Source: Tannerella sp. (GTDB lineage: Bacteria > Bacteroidota > Bacteroidia > Bacteroidales > Tannerellaceae). Taken from it: a stretch of DNA of 7,604 nucleotides. The notes below the pieces were generated by a model. That model saw nothing but the letters and a program-made list of their open reading frames with translations. It did no database searches and was not told the DNA's origin. The DNA is taken from NCBI GenBank assembly GCA_031268395.1, contig JAIRXI010000118.1:1-7604 (forward strand), in the 5' to 3' direction. This document shows positions 1 to 7,361 of this stretch, one piece after another (positions within the stretch are counted from its first letter, which is position 1; each line of letters starts with the position of its first letter). A program made the position numbers and the translations under genes.

Positions 1-1
1 G

Positions 2-271
2 CAGCACGACGAAATGACGGTCTACGTCTCCCGCAGCGAACTGGGACACCCCACCCAAAGCGCCACACGTCCCAAATACCGCGGCTTCAAACTGCGCTGG
101 AAATTTGAAGGCGAAACGATGTACCGTACCGAAGTGTCCTCCCGCCTGCATTTTACGCTTCATTTCGACCAGGAAGCCGAAACGAAGCGCGTCGTCCTGT
201 CGGGCGCCTGGATGAACGCCCGTCTGGAAGAAGGCCCGTGGTCGGAAGACATAGTAGAAGTCGTGGGATAA
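2..271 (+). CDS. C-terminal fragment of an unrecognised protein
   Basis: The reading frame is open from the first complete codon of the window to a TAA at 269-271, so this is the 3' end of a gene that begins upstream. The internal ATG at 14 has no claim to be the real start. The visible part has alternating hydrophobic and polar residues that suggest beta strands (LHFTLHF, KRVVLSGAWMNAR). It ends with a tryptophan-containing motif, ARLEEGPWSEDIVEVV. Similar endings of the form 'N-x-R-x-x-x-GPWS' occur, as I remember, at the C-termini of uncharacterised Bacteroidales proteins with an Ig-like beta-sandwich end, but that is a weak inference. No catalytic motif, signal peptide or membrane segment is visible in this part. 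Codon use resembles the neighbouring genes. The hairpin at 346-405 probably ends its transcript. I do not assign a function. Confidence 0.7.
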   Translation, partial: QHDEMTVYVSRSELGHPTQSATRPKYRGFKLRWKFEGETMYRTEVSSRLHFTLHFDQEAETKRVVLSGAWMNARLEEGPWSEDIVEVVG

Positions 272-345
272 GGGGATAAAGAGACGGCAAAACAAACGTT
301 TACCATCCGTTTTCGACCCTGCGCGTTTTTAACGGACCGCGAGGG

Positions 346-405
346 AAAATTGTCTTTTTTACGGTTGACAGGCCGTTGCGCCTGCAGTAAAAAAGACAGT
401 TTTTT
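346..405 (+). terminator. Long hairpin with T-run, probable intrinsic terminator
   Basis: The arms 351-362 (TGTCTTTTTTAC) and 387-398 are perfect 12-bp inverted complements. Beyond a G-T wobble (350/399), four more A-T pairs (346-349 with 400-403) extend the stem to 17 bp. The 24-nt loop holds a second small stem, CAGGC (369-373) with GCCTG (380-384). Six T residues (400-405) follow the inner stem. The element lies between the end of the upstream gene and the prfA promoter, where a terminator is expected. The A-run in the left arm means it could also terminate reverse-strand transcription. The AT-rich stem is less typical than a GC-rich one. Confidence 0.6.
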
Positions 406-475
406 CTTCCGTCCACTAAATCACAGTTCAGACTTCGCCGCCGGAAATGAGCGGATTATACAGGCATGAGATTTT

Positions 476-483
476 TATTTTTG
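476..483 (+). promoter_or_regulatory. Bacteroidales-type -7 promoter box for prfA-pyrF
   Basis: TATTTTTG matches the TAnnTTTG -7 consensus of the Bacteroidota housekeeping sigma factor at every defined base. It sits 18 nt before the prfA start, downstream of the hairpin terminator. I see no clear TTTG-like -33 element at the expected distance (around 452-456). Transcription from this box would start at about 488-492, giving prfA a leader of only about 10-15 nt. Confidence 0.5.
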
Positions 484-501
484 AGTATAACAGCGGGATA
501 A

Positions 502-1596
502 TTGGAAACGGAAAACCATACAATATTATCCAGATTAAACAGCCTGGTCAGCCGCTTTGAAGAAATCGCGACGCTGATCACCGATCCGGCCGTCATCGTC
601 GACCGGAAACGTTTTGTCCGCCTTTCCAGGGAATACAGGGAACTGGAAGGTCTGATGAAGGCAAGGGCGGCTTATGTGCGGACGCTCGGGGGGATGGAAG
701 AAGCCAGGACGGTGCTGTCGGCCGAAACGGATGCGGACATGCGGGACCTCGCCCGCGAAGAACTGGACGCCTGTCAGTCGCAGCTGCCCGTGCTGGAAGA
801 AAATATCAAACTGCTGCTGATCCCGGCCGACCCGCAGGACGGGAAAAACGCCATCGTCGAAATCCGGGGCGGAACGGGCGGCGACGAAGCGGCGATTTTT
901 GCGGGCGATTTGTTCAGGATGTATGTGAAATACAGCGAATCGAAAGGATGGAAAACACAGATCACTCATTATAACGAAGGCGTGATTGGCGGCTACAAGG
1001 AGATTGTCTTTACGGTCGCCGGCGAAGGCGTCTACGGCATCCTGAAATACGAATCGGGCGTGCATCGCGTGCAGCGGGTGCCGCAGACCGAAACGCAGGG
1101 ACGCATACACACGTCGGCGGCCACGGTGGCGGTGTTGCCGGAAGCCGACGAGTTCGATGTGGAAATCAACGAAAAACGGGACATCCGGCGCGACGAGTTC
1201 TGTTCGTCCGGCGCCGGCGGACAGTCCGTCAACACCACCTATTCGGCCATCCGCCTGACGCATATCCCGACCGGGATCGTGGTGCAGTGTCAGGACGAAC
1301 GCTCCAAACTGAAAAATTACGACAAGGCGCTGGCCGAACTGCGGACGAGGCTGTACAACCTTGAATATCAAAAATACCTGGACGGGATTGCCTCGAAACG
1401 CAAAACCATGGTTTCTACCGGCGACCGCTCGGCCAAAATCCGCACCTACAATTATCCGCAGGGCCGCATTACCGACCACCGCATCAATTATACGGTCTAC
1501 AACCTGTCTGCCTTTATGGGCGGCAACATACAGGACTGCATCGACCACCTGATCGTGGCCGAGAACACGGAACGGCTGAAGGAAAGCGAATTATAA
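502..1596 (+). CDS. prfA: Peptide chain release factor 1 (RF1)
   Basis: This cytoplasmic factor reads UAA and UAG in the ribosomal A site and triggers hydrolysis of peptidyl-tRNA. The 364-residue length is normal for RF1. The N-terminal helical domain covers about residues 1-110. The acidic GGTGGDEA stretch is at 123-130. The codon-recognising tripeptide of the PxT type is PQT at 194-196, which separates RF1 from RF2 (SPF). The catalytic GGQ loop is at 239-241, and the C-terminal GRITDHRI motif is at 321-328. The start is TTG at 502: the codon just before it (499-501) is an in-frame TAA, and the next in-frame ATG (codon 52) would remove much of domain 1. There is no Shine-Dalgarno sequence. 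The weak start codon and short leader may limit expression, but this is inference. pyrF follows after 23 nt and is probably co-transcribed. The identity is secure. Confidence 0.97.
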   Translation: METENHTILSRLNSLVSRFEEIATLITDPAVIVDRKRFVRLSREYRELEGLMKARAAYVRTLGGMEEARTVLSAETDADMRDLAREELDACQSQLPVLEENIKLLLIPADPQDGKNAIVEIRGGTGGDEAAIFAGDLFRMYVKYSESKGWKTQITHYNEGVIGGYKEIVFTVAGEGVYGILKYESGVHRVQRVPQTETQGRIHTSAATVAVLPEADEFDVEINEKRDIRRDEFCSSGAGGQSVNTTYSAIRLTHIPTGIVVQCQDERSKLKNYDKALAELRTRLYNLEYQKYLDGIASKRKTMVSTGDRSAKIRTYNYPQGRITDHRINYTVYNLSAFMGGNIQDCIDHLIVAENTERLKESEL

Positions 1597-1619
1597 TCAC
1601 CCATAACCAACCGAAGCAA

Positions 1620-2444
1620 ATGACAAAACAGGCTCTTTTTGAAAACATACGGCGAAAACGGTCCTTCCTGTGCGTGGGTCTGGACACGGACGTCCGGAAA
1701 ATTCCCGCGCATCTGCTCCGCAGCGACGATCCGGTGTTCGAGTTCAACCGGGCGATCATCGACGCCACGGCCGCACACTGCGTCGCCTACAAACTCAACC
1801 TGGCCTTTTACGAAAGCCTCGGCGCACAGGGCATCAGGTCCTTTGAACGGACGGTGGCCTGCCTGCGCGAAGGCTATCCCGACCAGTTCGTCATTGCCGA
1901 TGCCAAACGCGGCGACATCGGCAATACCTCCGCCCTGTATGCCCGTTTCTTTTTTGAACACACAGACGTCGACGCCGTGACGGTCGCGCCGTATATGGGC
2001 GAAGACAGCGTGCGCCCCTTCCAGGCAGAGGGGCGGTGGGTGATTCTGCTGGCGCTGACCTCCAACCGGGGGTCGCAGGACTTCCAGCTCATGCGCGACG
2101 CCGGGGGGGAATGTCTGTATGAAAAGGTGCTGAAGAAGTCGCAGGAATGGGCGGACGACGAACAGATGATGTATGTCGTCGGCGCGACGCAGGGACGCCT
2201 GTTTCTGGAAATCCGCAAACATGCGCCCCGTCACTTTTTGCTGGTACCGGGCGTTGGCGCTCAGGGCGGATCGCTGGCAGACGTCTGCCGGTACGGAATG
2301 AACGAACAGTGCGGGCTGCTGGTAAACGCTTCGCGGGCGATCCTTTATGCCGATTCGACCGAAGCGTATGCCGGGGAGGCCCGCCGCGAAGCGCAGAACA
2401 TACAGGAAGAGATGGCCGGATACCTGTCCGGGATAGCAAAATAA
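1620..2444 (+). CDS. pyrF: Orotidine 5'-phosphate decarboxylase (class 2 type)
   Basis: The enzyme decarboxylates OMP to UMP, the last step of de novo pyrimidine synthesis, in the cytoplasm. At 274 residues it is of the longer (class 2, mycobacterial-type) form rather than the roughly 230-residue E. coli form. Visible motifs, in order, are GLDTD (20-24) at the first barrel strand, YKLN (57-60), the catalytic DAKRGD (94-99) carrying the Asp-x-Lys-x-x-Asp charge network, [10 protein letters not shown] (121-130), TSN (147-149), VVGAT (186-190), and the phosphate-binding region PGVGAQGG (210-217) with VNASRA (235-240). The ATG at 1620 follows an A-rich stretch without a Shine-Dalgarno sequence, as is usual in this phylum. 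It lies 23 nt after prfA with no terminator between them. All key residues I can identify are present. Confidence 0.97.
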   Translation: MTKQALFENIRRKRSFLCVGLDTDVRKIPAHLLRSDDPVFEFNRAIIDATAAHCVAYKLNLAFYESLGAQGIRSFERTVACLREGYPDQFVIADAKRGDIGNTSALYARFFFEHTDVDAVTVAPYMGEDSVRPFQAEGRWVILLALTSNRGSQDFQLMRDAGGECLYEKVLKKSQEWADDEQMMYVVGATQGRLFLEIRKHAPRHFLLVPGVGAQGGSLADVCRYGMNEQCGLLVNASRAILYADSTEAYAGEARREAQNIQEEMAGYLSGIAK

Positions 2445-2459
2445 TCCTAAAAGCATAGG

Positions 2460-2486
2460 CTTGTCCGAAAATTATTATCACCTTTG
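2460..2486 (+). promoter_or_regulatory. Candidate promoter for the lpxD-lpxC/fabZ-lpxA operon
   Basis: CACCTTTG (2479-2486) differs from the TAnnTTTG -7 consensus at one defined base. CTTG (2460-2463) is a one-mismatch -33 candidate, although the spacing is somewhat short. It lies in the 149-nt gap after pyrF and would give lpxD a leader of about 100 nt. That leader contains a weak inverted repeat: CCTTTT (2491-2496) with AAAAGG (2509-2514). A second, poorer box is CTGATTTG at 2544-2551. I see no convincing terminator after pyrF, so readthrough from prfA-pyrF into the lipid A genes is also possible. Confidence 0.3.
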
Positions 2487-2593
2487 TGAACCTTTTTCCA
2501 ACGGAGCGAAAAGGGAAGTAAAAAGAACGGGATCATAAAAATTCTGATTTGTGTGGATAGCAGGTGTATATAACGAAGCACACTAAAATAAAC

Positions 2594-3673
2594 ATGGAGT
2601 TTTCAGCTCAACAAATAGCAAGTTTCCTGAACGGAACAATTGCAGGAAATCCGGAAGTGAAAGTGGACCGTTTTTCAAAGATTGAAGAAGGTTGTGCCGG
2701 TTCCCTGACATTTCTGGCCAATCCGAAATACGAAAGTTATATTTATCATACGCAGGCAAGTATCGTGCTGGTGAACAGCGATTTTGTCCCGTCGGCAGTC
2801 ATCCGGGCCACCCTGGTGAAAGTCCCCAATGCCTATGCCGCCCTGGCCATGCTGATGAATCTGGTGGAACAGGCCAAACCCAAAAAGACGGGCATCGCCC
2901 CGACCGCCTGCATCGCCGTCTCGGCCACGGTCGACGCAGCCAGCTACGTCGGTCCGATGGCTTGCATCGGCGAACAGTCCGTCATCGGGAAGGGCTGCCT
3001 GATCTATCCGCATGTCTGCATCGGCGATCGCGTAACCGTCGGCGAAGGGACGATCATCTATCCCCATGTGACGGTCGGCGACGACACCGTCATCGGCCGG
3101 AACTGCATCCTGCAGGCCGGCGCCGTGATCGGCTCGGACGGTTTCGGATTTGCGCCGAAAGGCGATACGTACCTGAAAATCCCGCAGACAGGCAACGTTG
3201 TCCTCGAAGACGACGTGGAAATCGGAGCCAATACGGCCATCGACCGGGCCGCGATGGGTTCGACCCTCATCCGCCGCGGCGTGAAACTGGACAACCTGAT
3301 TCAAATCGCCCACAACGTGGAAATAGGCGAAGATACGGTCATGGCGGCGCAGACGGGCATTGCCGGCTCGACGAAAGTGGGCGGACACTGCATGTTCGGC
3401 GGACAGGTGGGGCTGGCCGGGCACATCCGGATTGCCGACCACGTGCATATCGGCGCCCAGTCCGGCGCCTTCCGGGATATAGCCGAAGCGGGTTCGGTGA
3501 TAGGCAGCCCGGTCGTGCCGGTCCGGAATTTTTTCCGTTCAAGCGTCCTGTTCAACCGATTGCCGGAACTTTACCGCACGCTGAACCGGCTGGAAAAAGA
3601 AGTGGAAGAATTGAGAAAAAACAATCATAAACAGAACTATCAAAATGCAGAAACAGAAAACGCTTGCGGCTGA
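2594..3673 (+). CDS. lpxD: UDP-3-O-(3-hydroxyacyl)glucosamine N-acyltransferase LpxD
   Basis: LpxD transfers a 3-hydroxyacyl chain from ACP to the 2-amino group of UDP-3-O-acyl-glucosamine, the third step of lipid A synthesis, in the cytoplasm. The product is 359 residues. Residues 1 to about 100 form the uridine-binding N-terminal domain. About 105-310 is a left-handed beta-helix of hexapeptide repeats (e.g. [18 protein letters not shown]). The likely catalytic base is His240 in the conserved IAHN motif, with SDGFGFAP at 181-188 and [10 protein letters not shown] at 250-259. The C-terminus (about 320-345, [13 protein letters not shown]) is a charged helix. I chose the ATG at 2594 because MEFSAQQIA matches Bacteroidales LpxD starts as I know them; a GTG at 2564 would add ten residues that look like leader sequence. 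The last ten codons overlap the start of lpxC/fabZ in another frame. Confidence 0.96.
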   Translation: MEFSAQQIASFLNGTIAGNPEVKVDRFSKIEEGCAGSLTFLANPKYESYIYHTQASIVLVNSDFVPSAVIRATLVKVPNAYAALAMLMNLVEQAKPKKTGIAPTACIAVSATVDAASYVGPMACIGEQSVIGKGCLIYPHVCIGDRVTVGEGTIIYPHVTVGDDTVIGRNCILQAGAVIGSDGFGFAPKGDTYLKIPQTGNVVLEDDVEIGANTAIDRAAMGSTLIRRGVKLDNLIQIAHNVEIGEDTVMAAQTGIAGSTKVGGHCMFGGQVGLAGHIRIADHVHIGAQSGAFRDIAEAGSVIGSPVVPVRNFFRSSVLFNRLPELYRTLNRLEKEVEELRKNNHKQNYQNAETENACG

Positions 3674-5030
3674 ATTTTCGTTGCAGGGGAAAGGATTGCA
3701 TACCGGTCTGGACATTCGCATCACCTTCCGTCCGGCGCCGGAAAATCACGGATACAGGATCAGGCGCGTCGACCTGGCAGAACAGCCTGTGATCGAAGCA
3801 CTGGCCGAAAACGTGGTGAATACGCAGCGCGGGACGGTGGTCGCCAAAAACGGCGTGCAGGTCAGTACCGTTGAACATGCGATGGCCGCGCTGTACGCAT
3901 GGGAAATAGACAACTGCCTTGTCGAAGTGGACGCGCCGGAATTTCCGATCCTCGACGGCAGCGCCCGCTTCTTCTCGGAAGCCATCGAAAAAGTCGGACG
4001 GGTGGAGCAAAATGCGCCGCGGGATTTTTATATCGTCCGCCACAAGATTGAAGTGACAGACCCGCAGACCGGCTCGTCGCTGGTCGTCCTTCCCGACGAA
4101 AAATTCAGCGTCAATGTCCTGATTTCATACGACTCGCCCGTGCTCTTCAACCAGTATGCCGTGTTGAACGACCTGAGCGAATTTGCTTCCGAACTGGCGG
4201 CTTCGCGCACGTTCGTCTTTGTCCGCGAAGTGAAAATGCTGCTGGAAAACAACCTCATCAAGGGCGGCGACCTGGATAACGCCATTGTCATCTACGACGA
4301 ACGGATGCCGCAGGAAGCACTGGACCGGCTGGCCGACGAGGTGGGCCTGCCGCACAAGAACATGAAGGAACTGGGCTATGTCAACGACAAGCCGCTCGTG
4401 TACGTGAACGAACCGGCACGCCACAAACTGATGGACGTGATCGGCGACATCGCGCTGATCGGGAAGCCCATCCGCGGACACATCATCGCCACCCGGCCGG
4501 GTCACAAAATCAACAACCAGCTGGCGCGGATGATTCGCAAGGACGTCAAACTGAACGAAATGCAGGCGCCCCTCTATCAGCCGGAACGGCTGCCCGCGAT
4601 GGACATCAACCGGATCCGCGAGTTGCTTCCGCACCGCTACCCCTTCCTGCTGGTCGATAAAATCATCGACATCGGAAGTTATTATATTGTCGGCATCAAA
4701 AATGTAACCGTCAACGAACCCTTTTTCCAGGGACATTTTCCGCAGGAACCGGTCATGCCGGGCGTCCTGCTGATTGAGGCGATGGCGCAGACGGGCGGAC
4801 TGCTGGTACTCAACTCGGTCGACGAGCCGGAACGGTATTCCACCTATTTCATGAAAATCGACAATGTCAAGTTTCGTCAGAAAGTCGTTCCCGGCGATAC
4901 CCTGATTTTTCGCCTGGAGATGCTGGCGTCCATCCGCAGAGGCATTTCCACCATGAAAGGGTACGTGTTCATCGGCGAAAAAGTAGCCTGTGAAGCAGAG
5001 TTTATGGCACAAATCATTAAAAACAGATAG
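3645..5030 (+). CDS. lpxC/fabZ: Fused UDP-3-O-acyl-GlcNAc deacetylase / 3-hydroxyacyl-ACP dehydratase (LpxC-FabZ)
   Basis: This 461-residue protein carries two enzymes. Residues 1 to about 305 are LpxC, the zinc deacetylase that commits UDP-3-O-acyl-GlcNAc to lipid A. By homology the zinc ligands are His78 (in STVEHAM), His260 and Asp264 (in [11 protein letters not shown]); the catalytic Glu is Glu77 and the general acid His is His287 (in RPGHKINN). After a short linker (about 305-320), residues 320-461 are FabZ, which dehydrates 3-hydroxyacyl-ACP. It shows [14 protein letters not shown] (328-341), the catalytic His364 in QGHFP, and Glu378 in [11 protein letters not shown]. The fusion is characteristic of Bacteroidota. 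Because FabZ consumes the 3-hydroxyacyl-ACP that LpxA and LpxD use, joining it to LpxC probably helps balance the two pathways (inference). The ATG at 3645 overlaps the lpxD end by 29 nt, and lpxA starts 3 nt after the stop. No signal peptide or membrane segment is visible, so it is cytosolic. Confidence 0.97.
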   Translation: MQKQKTLAAEFSLQGKGLHTGLDIRITFRPAPENHGYRIRRVDLAEQPVIEALAENVVNTQRGTVVAKNGVQVSTVEHAMAALYAWEIDNCLVEVDAPEFPILDGSARFFSEAIEKVGRVEQNAPRDFYIVRHKIEVTDPQTGSSLVVLPDEKFSVNVLISYDSPVLFNQYAVLNDLSEFASELAASRTFVFVREVKMLLENNLIKGGDLDNAIVIYDERMPQEALDRLADEVGLPHKNMKELGYVNDKPLVYVNEPARHKLMDVIGDIALIGKPIRGHIIATRPGHKINNQLARMIRKDVKLNEMQAPLYQPERLPAMDINRIRELLPHRYPFLLVDKIIDIGSYYIVGIKNVTVNEPFFQGHFPQEPVMPGVLLIEAMAQTGGLLVLNSVDEPERYSTYFMKIDNVKFRQKVVPGDTLIFRLEMLASIRRGISTMKGYVFIGEKVACEAEFMAQIIKNR

Positions 5031-5033
5031 CAA

Positions 5034-5819
5034 ATGATGCATTCCCCCCTGTCCGTCATACATCCCGAAGCAAAAATCGGAAACAATGTGATCATTGGCC
5101 CGTTTGTGGTCATTGAGAAAGAGGTATCGATCGGAAACAACTGCCGCATATCCCCGCACGCCGTCATCCTCGACGGCACTTCCGTGGGCCACAACTGTCA
5201 GATATTTTCGGGCGCCGTAGTGGGCGGAATCCCGCAGGATCTGAAATTTGCCGGCGAAAAAACAACCGTCGAAATAGGCGACAACACGACCATCCGCGAA
5301 TGCGTCACCATCAACCGGGGCACTGCCGCCAAAGGCAAAACCATTGTCGGCAACCATTGCCTGATCATGGCCTATTCGCACATCGCCCACGACTGCCTGA
5401 TGAAAGACCGCGTGATTATCGGCAATGCCGCCCAGATCGCCGGCGAAGTCGAGATCGACGACTATGCCATCGTGAGTGGAGGCACGCTGATTCACCAGTT
5501 CACCCGCATCTCCAAGCACGTCATGATTCAGGGCGGGTCGCGCGTGGGAAAAGACATCCCCCCCTACACGCTGATCGGACGCGAACCGATCACCTACTGT
5601 GGGATCAACATCGTCGGGCTGCGCCGCCGGGGCTTCACCAACGAACAGGTCTACCTCATCCAGGACATCTACCGCACGCTCTACACCCGCGGCCTTAACA
5701 ATACGGACGCGATCCAGTGTATCGAAACGGATTACGAACCGAGCGTCGAACGCAACCTGATCCTCGACTTTATCAAAACCTCGAAGCGAGGCATCGTCCG
5801 GGGATCGATTGACGAATAA
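5034..5819 (+). CDS. lpxA: UDP-N-acetylglucosamine O-acyltransferase LpxA
   Basis: LpxA carries out the first lipid A step, moving a 3-hydroxyacyl chain from ACP to the 3-OH of UDP-GlcNAc, as a cytoplasmic trimer. The 261-residue protein is close to the family's usual 255-265. Residues from about 8 to 185 are hexapeptide repeats forming a left-handed beta-helix. The IPQDLKF and TINRGT motifs (66-72, 92-97) are typical. The catalytic base is probably His119 in SHIAHD (115-120). GREP and INIVGLRRRGF (182-185, 191-201) lead into a C-terminal helical domain (about 202-261). Two adjacent ATGs (5034 and 5037) are possible starts and differ by one residue. The gene follows lpxC/fabZ after 3 nt, so translation is likely coupled. 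LpxA rather than LpxD identity rests on the IPQDLKF and RRRGF signatures and the lack of an N-terminal uridine-binding domain. I cannot infer acyl chain length from the sequence alone. Confidence 0.96.
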   Translation: MMHSPLSVIHPEAKIGNNVIIGPFVVIEKEVSIGNNCRISPHAVILDGTSVGHNCQIFSGAVVGGIPQDLKFAGEKTTVEIGDNTTIRECVTINRGTAAKGKTIVGNHCLIMAYSHIAHDCLMKDRVIIGNAAQIAGEVEIDDYAIVSGGTLIHQFTRISKHVMIQGGSRVGKDIPPYTLIGREPITYCGINIVGLRRRGFTNEQVYLIQDIYRTLYTRGLNNTDAIQCIETDYEPSVERNLILDFIKTSKRGIVRGSIDE

Positions 5820-5855
5820 AAAAGGCGCAGCGGATGTGTACTGGCAATAAATGTT

Positions 5856-5863
5856 TATTTTTG
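5856..5863 (+). promoter_or_regulatory. Bacteroidales-type -7 promoter box before the pRiA4b-like gene and miaA
   Basis: TATTTTTG is a perfect TAnnTTTG match and is identical to the box before prfA. TGTG (5835-5838) is a one-mismatch -33 candidate with slightly short spacing. The box lies 36 nt after the lpxA stop and about 27 nt before the ATG at 5890. It overlaps the reading frame that would start at 5851, which supports 5890 as the true start. It suggests the small gene and miaA form their own transcript, apart from any readthrough from the lipid A genes. Confidence 0.5.
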
Positions 5864-5889
5864 ACCCGGAGAACAAATGTATTTATAGT

Positions 5890-6453
5890 ATGATATATCA
5901 ATTTCTGATTCTTTCCGACGAAGTGGACCATTTCAAACGCGAAATAAAAATCAGTCCCGACGCCACTTTCCTCGACCTGCACCGTGCCATCCTGGACGCT
6001 ACCGGCTACAGACACGACGAGATGTGTTCCTTTTTCGTCTGCGACGAAGACTGGAACAGGAAAACCGAAATTACGCTGGTCGACATGAACGCCTCTTCCG
6101 AAGTGGACACCTACCTGATGGAGGATACCGCGCTGGAAGAACTGCTGGAAGACGAACACCAAAAACTGCTGTATATCTTCGATTACCTGATGGAACGTTC
6201 GTTCTTTATCGAACTGAACCAAATCATCACGGGAGAAAATATCGACAGTCCCGTCTGTTCGCTGGCCACAGGCTCTCCCCCGCCGCAGTCCGTCCCGATC
6301 GACGAAATGGAAAAACGGATCGACCGGCAAATAGACCTGGGCGAAGAATTTTACGGCGACATGGAATATAACGAAGACGAACTCGACACCATCTCCGGCG
6401 ACTACGGCGACGAAGAAGCCGGCGGCAGCTACTACGACGACGAGCGTTACTGA
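5890..6453 (+). CDS. Plasmid pRiA4b ORF-3-like / IS1096 passenger TnpR family protein with acidic tail
   Basis: The 187-residue product resembles Bacteroidales proteins annotated as 'plasmid pRiA4b ORF-3 family' or 'IS1096 element passenger TnpR family', as I recall them. The supporting features are the MIYQFLILSD start, ATFLDLHRAILDATGY (25-40), SFFVCDEDW (47-55) and LLYIFDYLMERSFFIEL (93-109). Despite the family name there is no resolvase catalytic motif and no mobile element nearby; its role is unknown to me. After about residue 115 comes a Ser/Pro-rich linker (SPPPQSVP, 129-136). A strongly acidic, Tyr/Gly-containing tail follows (about 152-187, e.g. YNEDELD, DYGDEE, YYDDERY) and is likely disordered. 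A start at 5851 would add 13 residues, but that stretch contains a consensus promoter box, so I prefer 5890. The TGA stop shares its A with the miaA ATG (TGATG), which predicts translational coupling. Confidence 0.85.
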   Translation: MIYQFLILSDEVDHFKREIKISPDATFLDLHRAILDATGYRHDEMCSFFVCDEDWNRKTEITLVDMNASSEVDTYLMEDTALEELLEDEHQKLLYIFDYLMERSFFIELNQIITGENIDSPVCSLATGSPPPQSVPIDEMEKRIDRQIDLGEEFYGDMEYNEDELDTISGDYGDEEAGGSYYDDERY

Positions 6454-7361
6454 TGGGCACACTGCTTGTGCTGCTCGGCCCCACCGGCGCGGGAAAGACG
6501 GAACTGAGCCTGCAACTGGGCGAAACGTTCGGCGCACCCGTCGTTTCGGCCGACTCCCGCCAATGCTACAAAGACTTGCCCGTCGGGACGGCGGCCCCCA
6601 CGCCTGAGCAGCAGGCGCGCATCAGACATTACATGGTCGGCACGCTTGCCCTGGACGACGGCTACAGCGCCAGCCGCTTTGAAACGGAAACACTGGCCCT
6701 CCTGGACGGACTCTTTGCCACACACCCCGTCGTCCTGATGGTCGGCGGGTCGATGATGTATATCGACGCCATTTGCAGGGGTCTGGACGACATTCCTTCC
6801 GTGACGCCCGCCATCCGGTCGGAGCTGCGGACGCAGTATGAACGGGAAGGAATGGCCCCCCTCCTGAACGAACTGGAGGCCGCCGACCCCGTCCATTACC
6901 GAAAAGTGGACCGGAGGAACCACCGGCGCGTCATCCATGCGCTTGAAATCTGCCGGATGACGGGTCGGCCCTATTCGTCCTTCTGTACCCGTTCCGTCAG
7001 GCAACGGCCCTTTCAAATTATCCGTATCGGCCTGGCCCGGCCGCGTGAAGATCTTTACGAACGTATCAACCGGCGGGTAGACCGGATGATGAGCGATGGC
7101 CTGGCCAGCGAAGCCCGCCGCGTCTATCCTTTCCGTCACCTCAACGCCCTGAACACCGTAGGTTACAAGGAACTGTTCCGTCATTTCGACGGGGAATGGC
7201 CGCTGGATACGGCCGTCGAAAAAATCAAACGCAACACGCGCGTCTATGCCCGCAAGCAAATGACCTGGTTCAGGCGGGACAGGGACATCGACTGGTTTCA
7301 CCCGGACGACACGGCCGCCATCCTGATGCACATCCGGAAAGCCATGAGCGACGGAAAATAA
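6453..7361 (+). CDS. miaA: tRNA dimethylallyltransferase MiaA
   Basis: MiaA moves the dimethylallyl group of DMAPP to N6 of adenosine 37 in tRNAs that read codons beginning with U, which improves decoding. The 302-residue length is normal. The P-loop GPTGAGKT is at 9-16, followed by the DSRQ motif (34-37) and GTAAPT (45-50). GGSMMYIDAI (98-107) and GLDDIP (110-115) line the DMAPP and tRNA channel. DRRNHRRVIHALEI (153-166) and TVGYKEL (235-241) are typical. NTRVYARKQMTWFRRD (261-276) is the conserved C-terminal tRNA-contacting motif. The ATG at 6453 overlaps the previous stop by one base, so translation probably depends partly on the upstream gene. A GC-rich inverted repeat follows the stop directly. 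The identity is secure. Confidence 0.96.
   Translation: MGTLLVLLGPTGAGKTELSLQLGETFGAPVVSADSRQCYKDLPVGTAAPTPEQQARIRHYMVGTLALDDGYSASRFETETLALLDGLFATHPVVLMVGGSMMYIDAICRGLDDIPSVTPAIRSELRTQYEREGMAPLLNELEAADPVHYRKVDRRNHRRVIHALEICRMTGRPYSSFCTRSVRQRPFQIIRIGLARPREDLYERINRRVDRMMSDGLASEARRVYPFRHLNALNTVGYKELFRHFDGEWPLDTAVEKIKRNTRVYARKQMTWFRRDRDIDWFHPDDTAAILMHIRKAMSDGK

Noticed and set aside
535..1548. 337-codon open frame on the minus strand opposite prfA
   Set aside because: It is a shadow of prfA with the same antisense composition, no recognisable domain and no promoter signal.
1497..2456. 319-codon minus-strand frame opposite pyrF
   Set aside because: It is a shadow of prfA/pyrF, crossing the prfA-pyrF junction, with no independent evidence of coding.
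2446..2459. CCTA/TAGG inverted repeat after pyrF as a terminator
   Set aside because: It has only four base pairs and no following T-run, which is too weak to call.
2564..2593. GTG start for lpxD ten codons upstream
   Set aside because: The extra residues look like translated leader and do not match LpxD N-termini, whereas the ATG at 2594 starts the familiar MEFSA sequence.
4125..5876. 583-codon open frame on the minus strand opposite lpxC/fabZ and lpxA
   Set aside because: It lies entirely antisense to well-identified genes and spans two of them. Its composition (rich in His, Asp, Phe, Val and Arg) is what GC-rich third positions produce on the opposite strand. It shows no motif I recognise.
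5851..5889. Longer N-terminus for the pRiA4b-like protein
   Set aside because: The 13 extra residues overlap a perfect TAnnTTTG box, and family members as I recall them begin at MIY(R/Q)F.
5890..6453. Transposon or resolvase gene suggested by the family name
   Set aside because: No serine-recombinase catalytic motif, transposase, terminal repeats or target duplications are visible around it.
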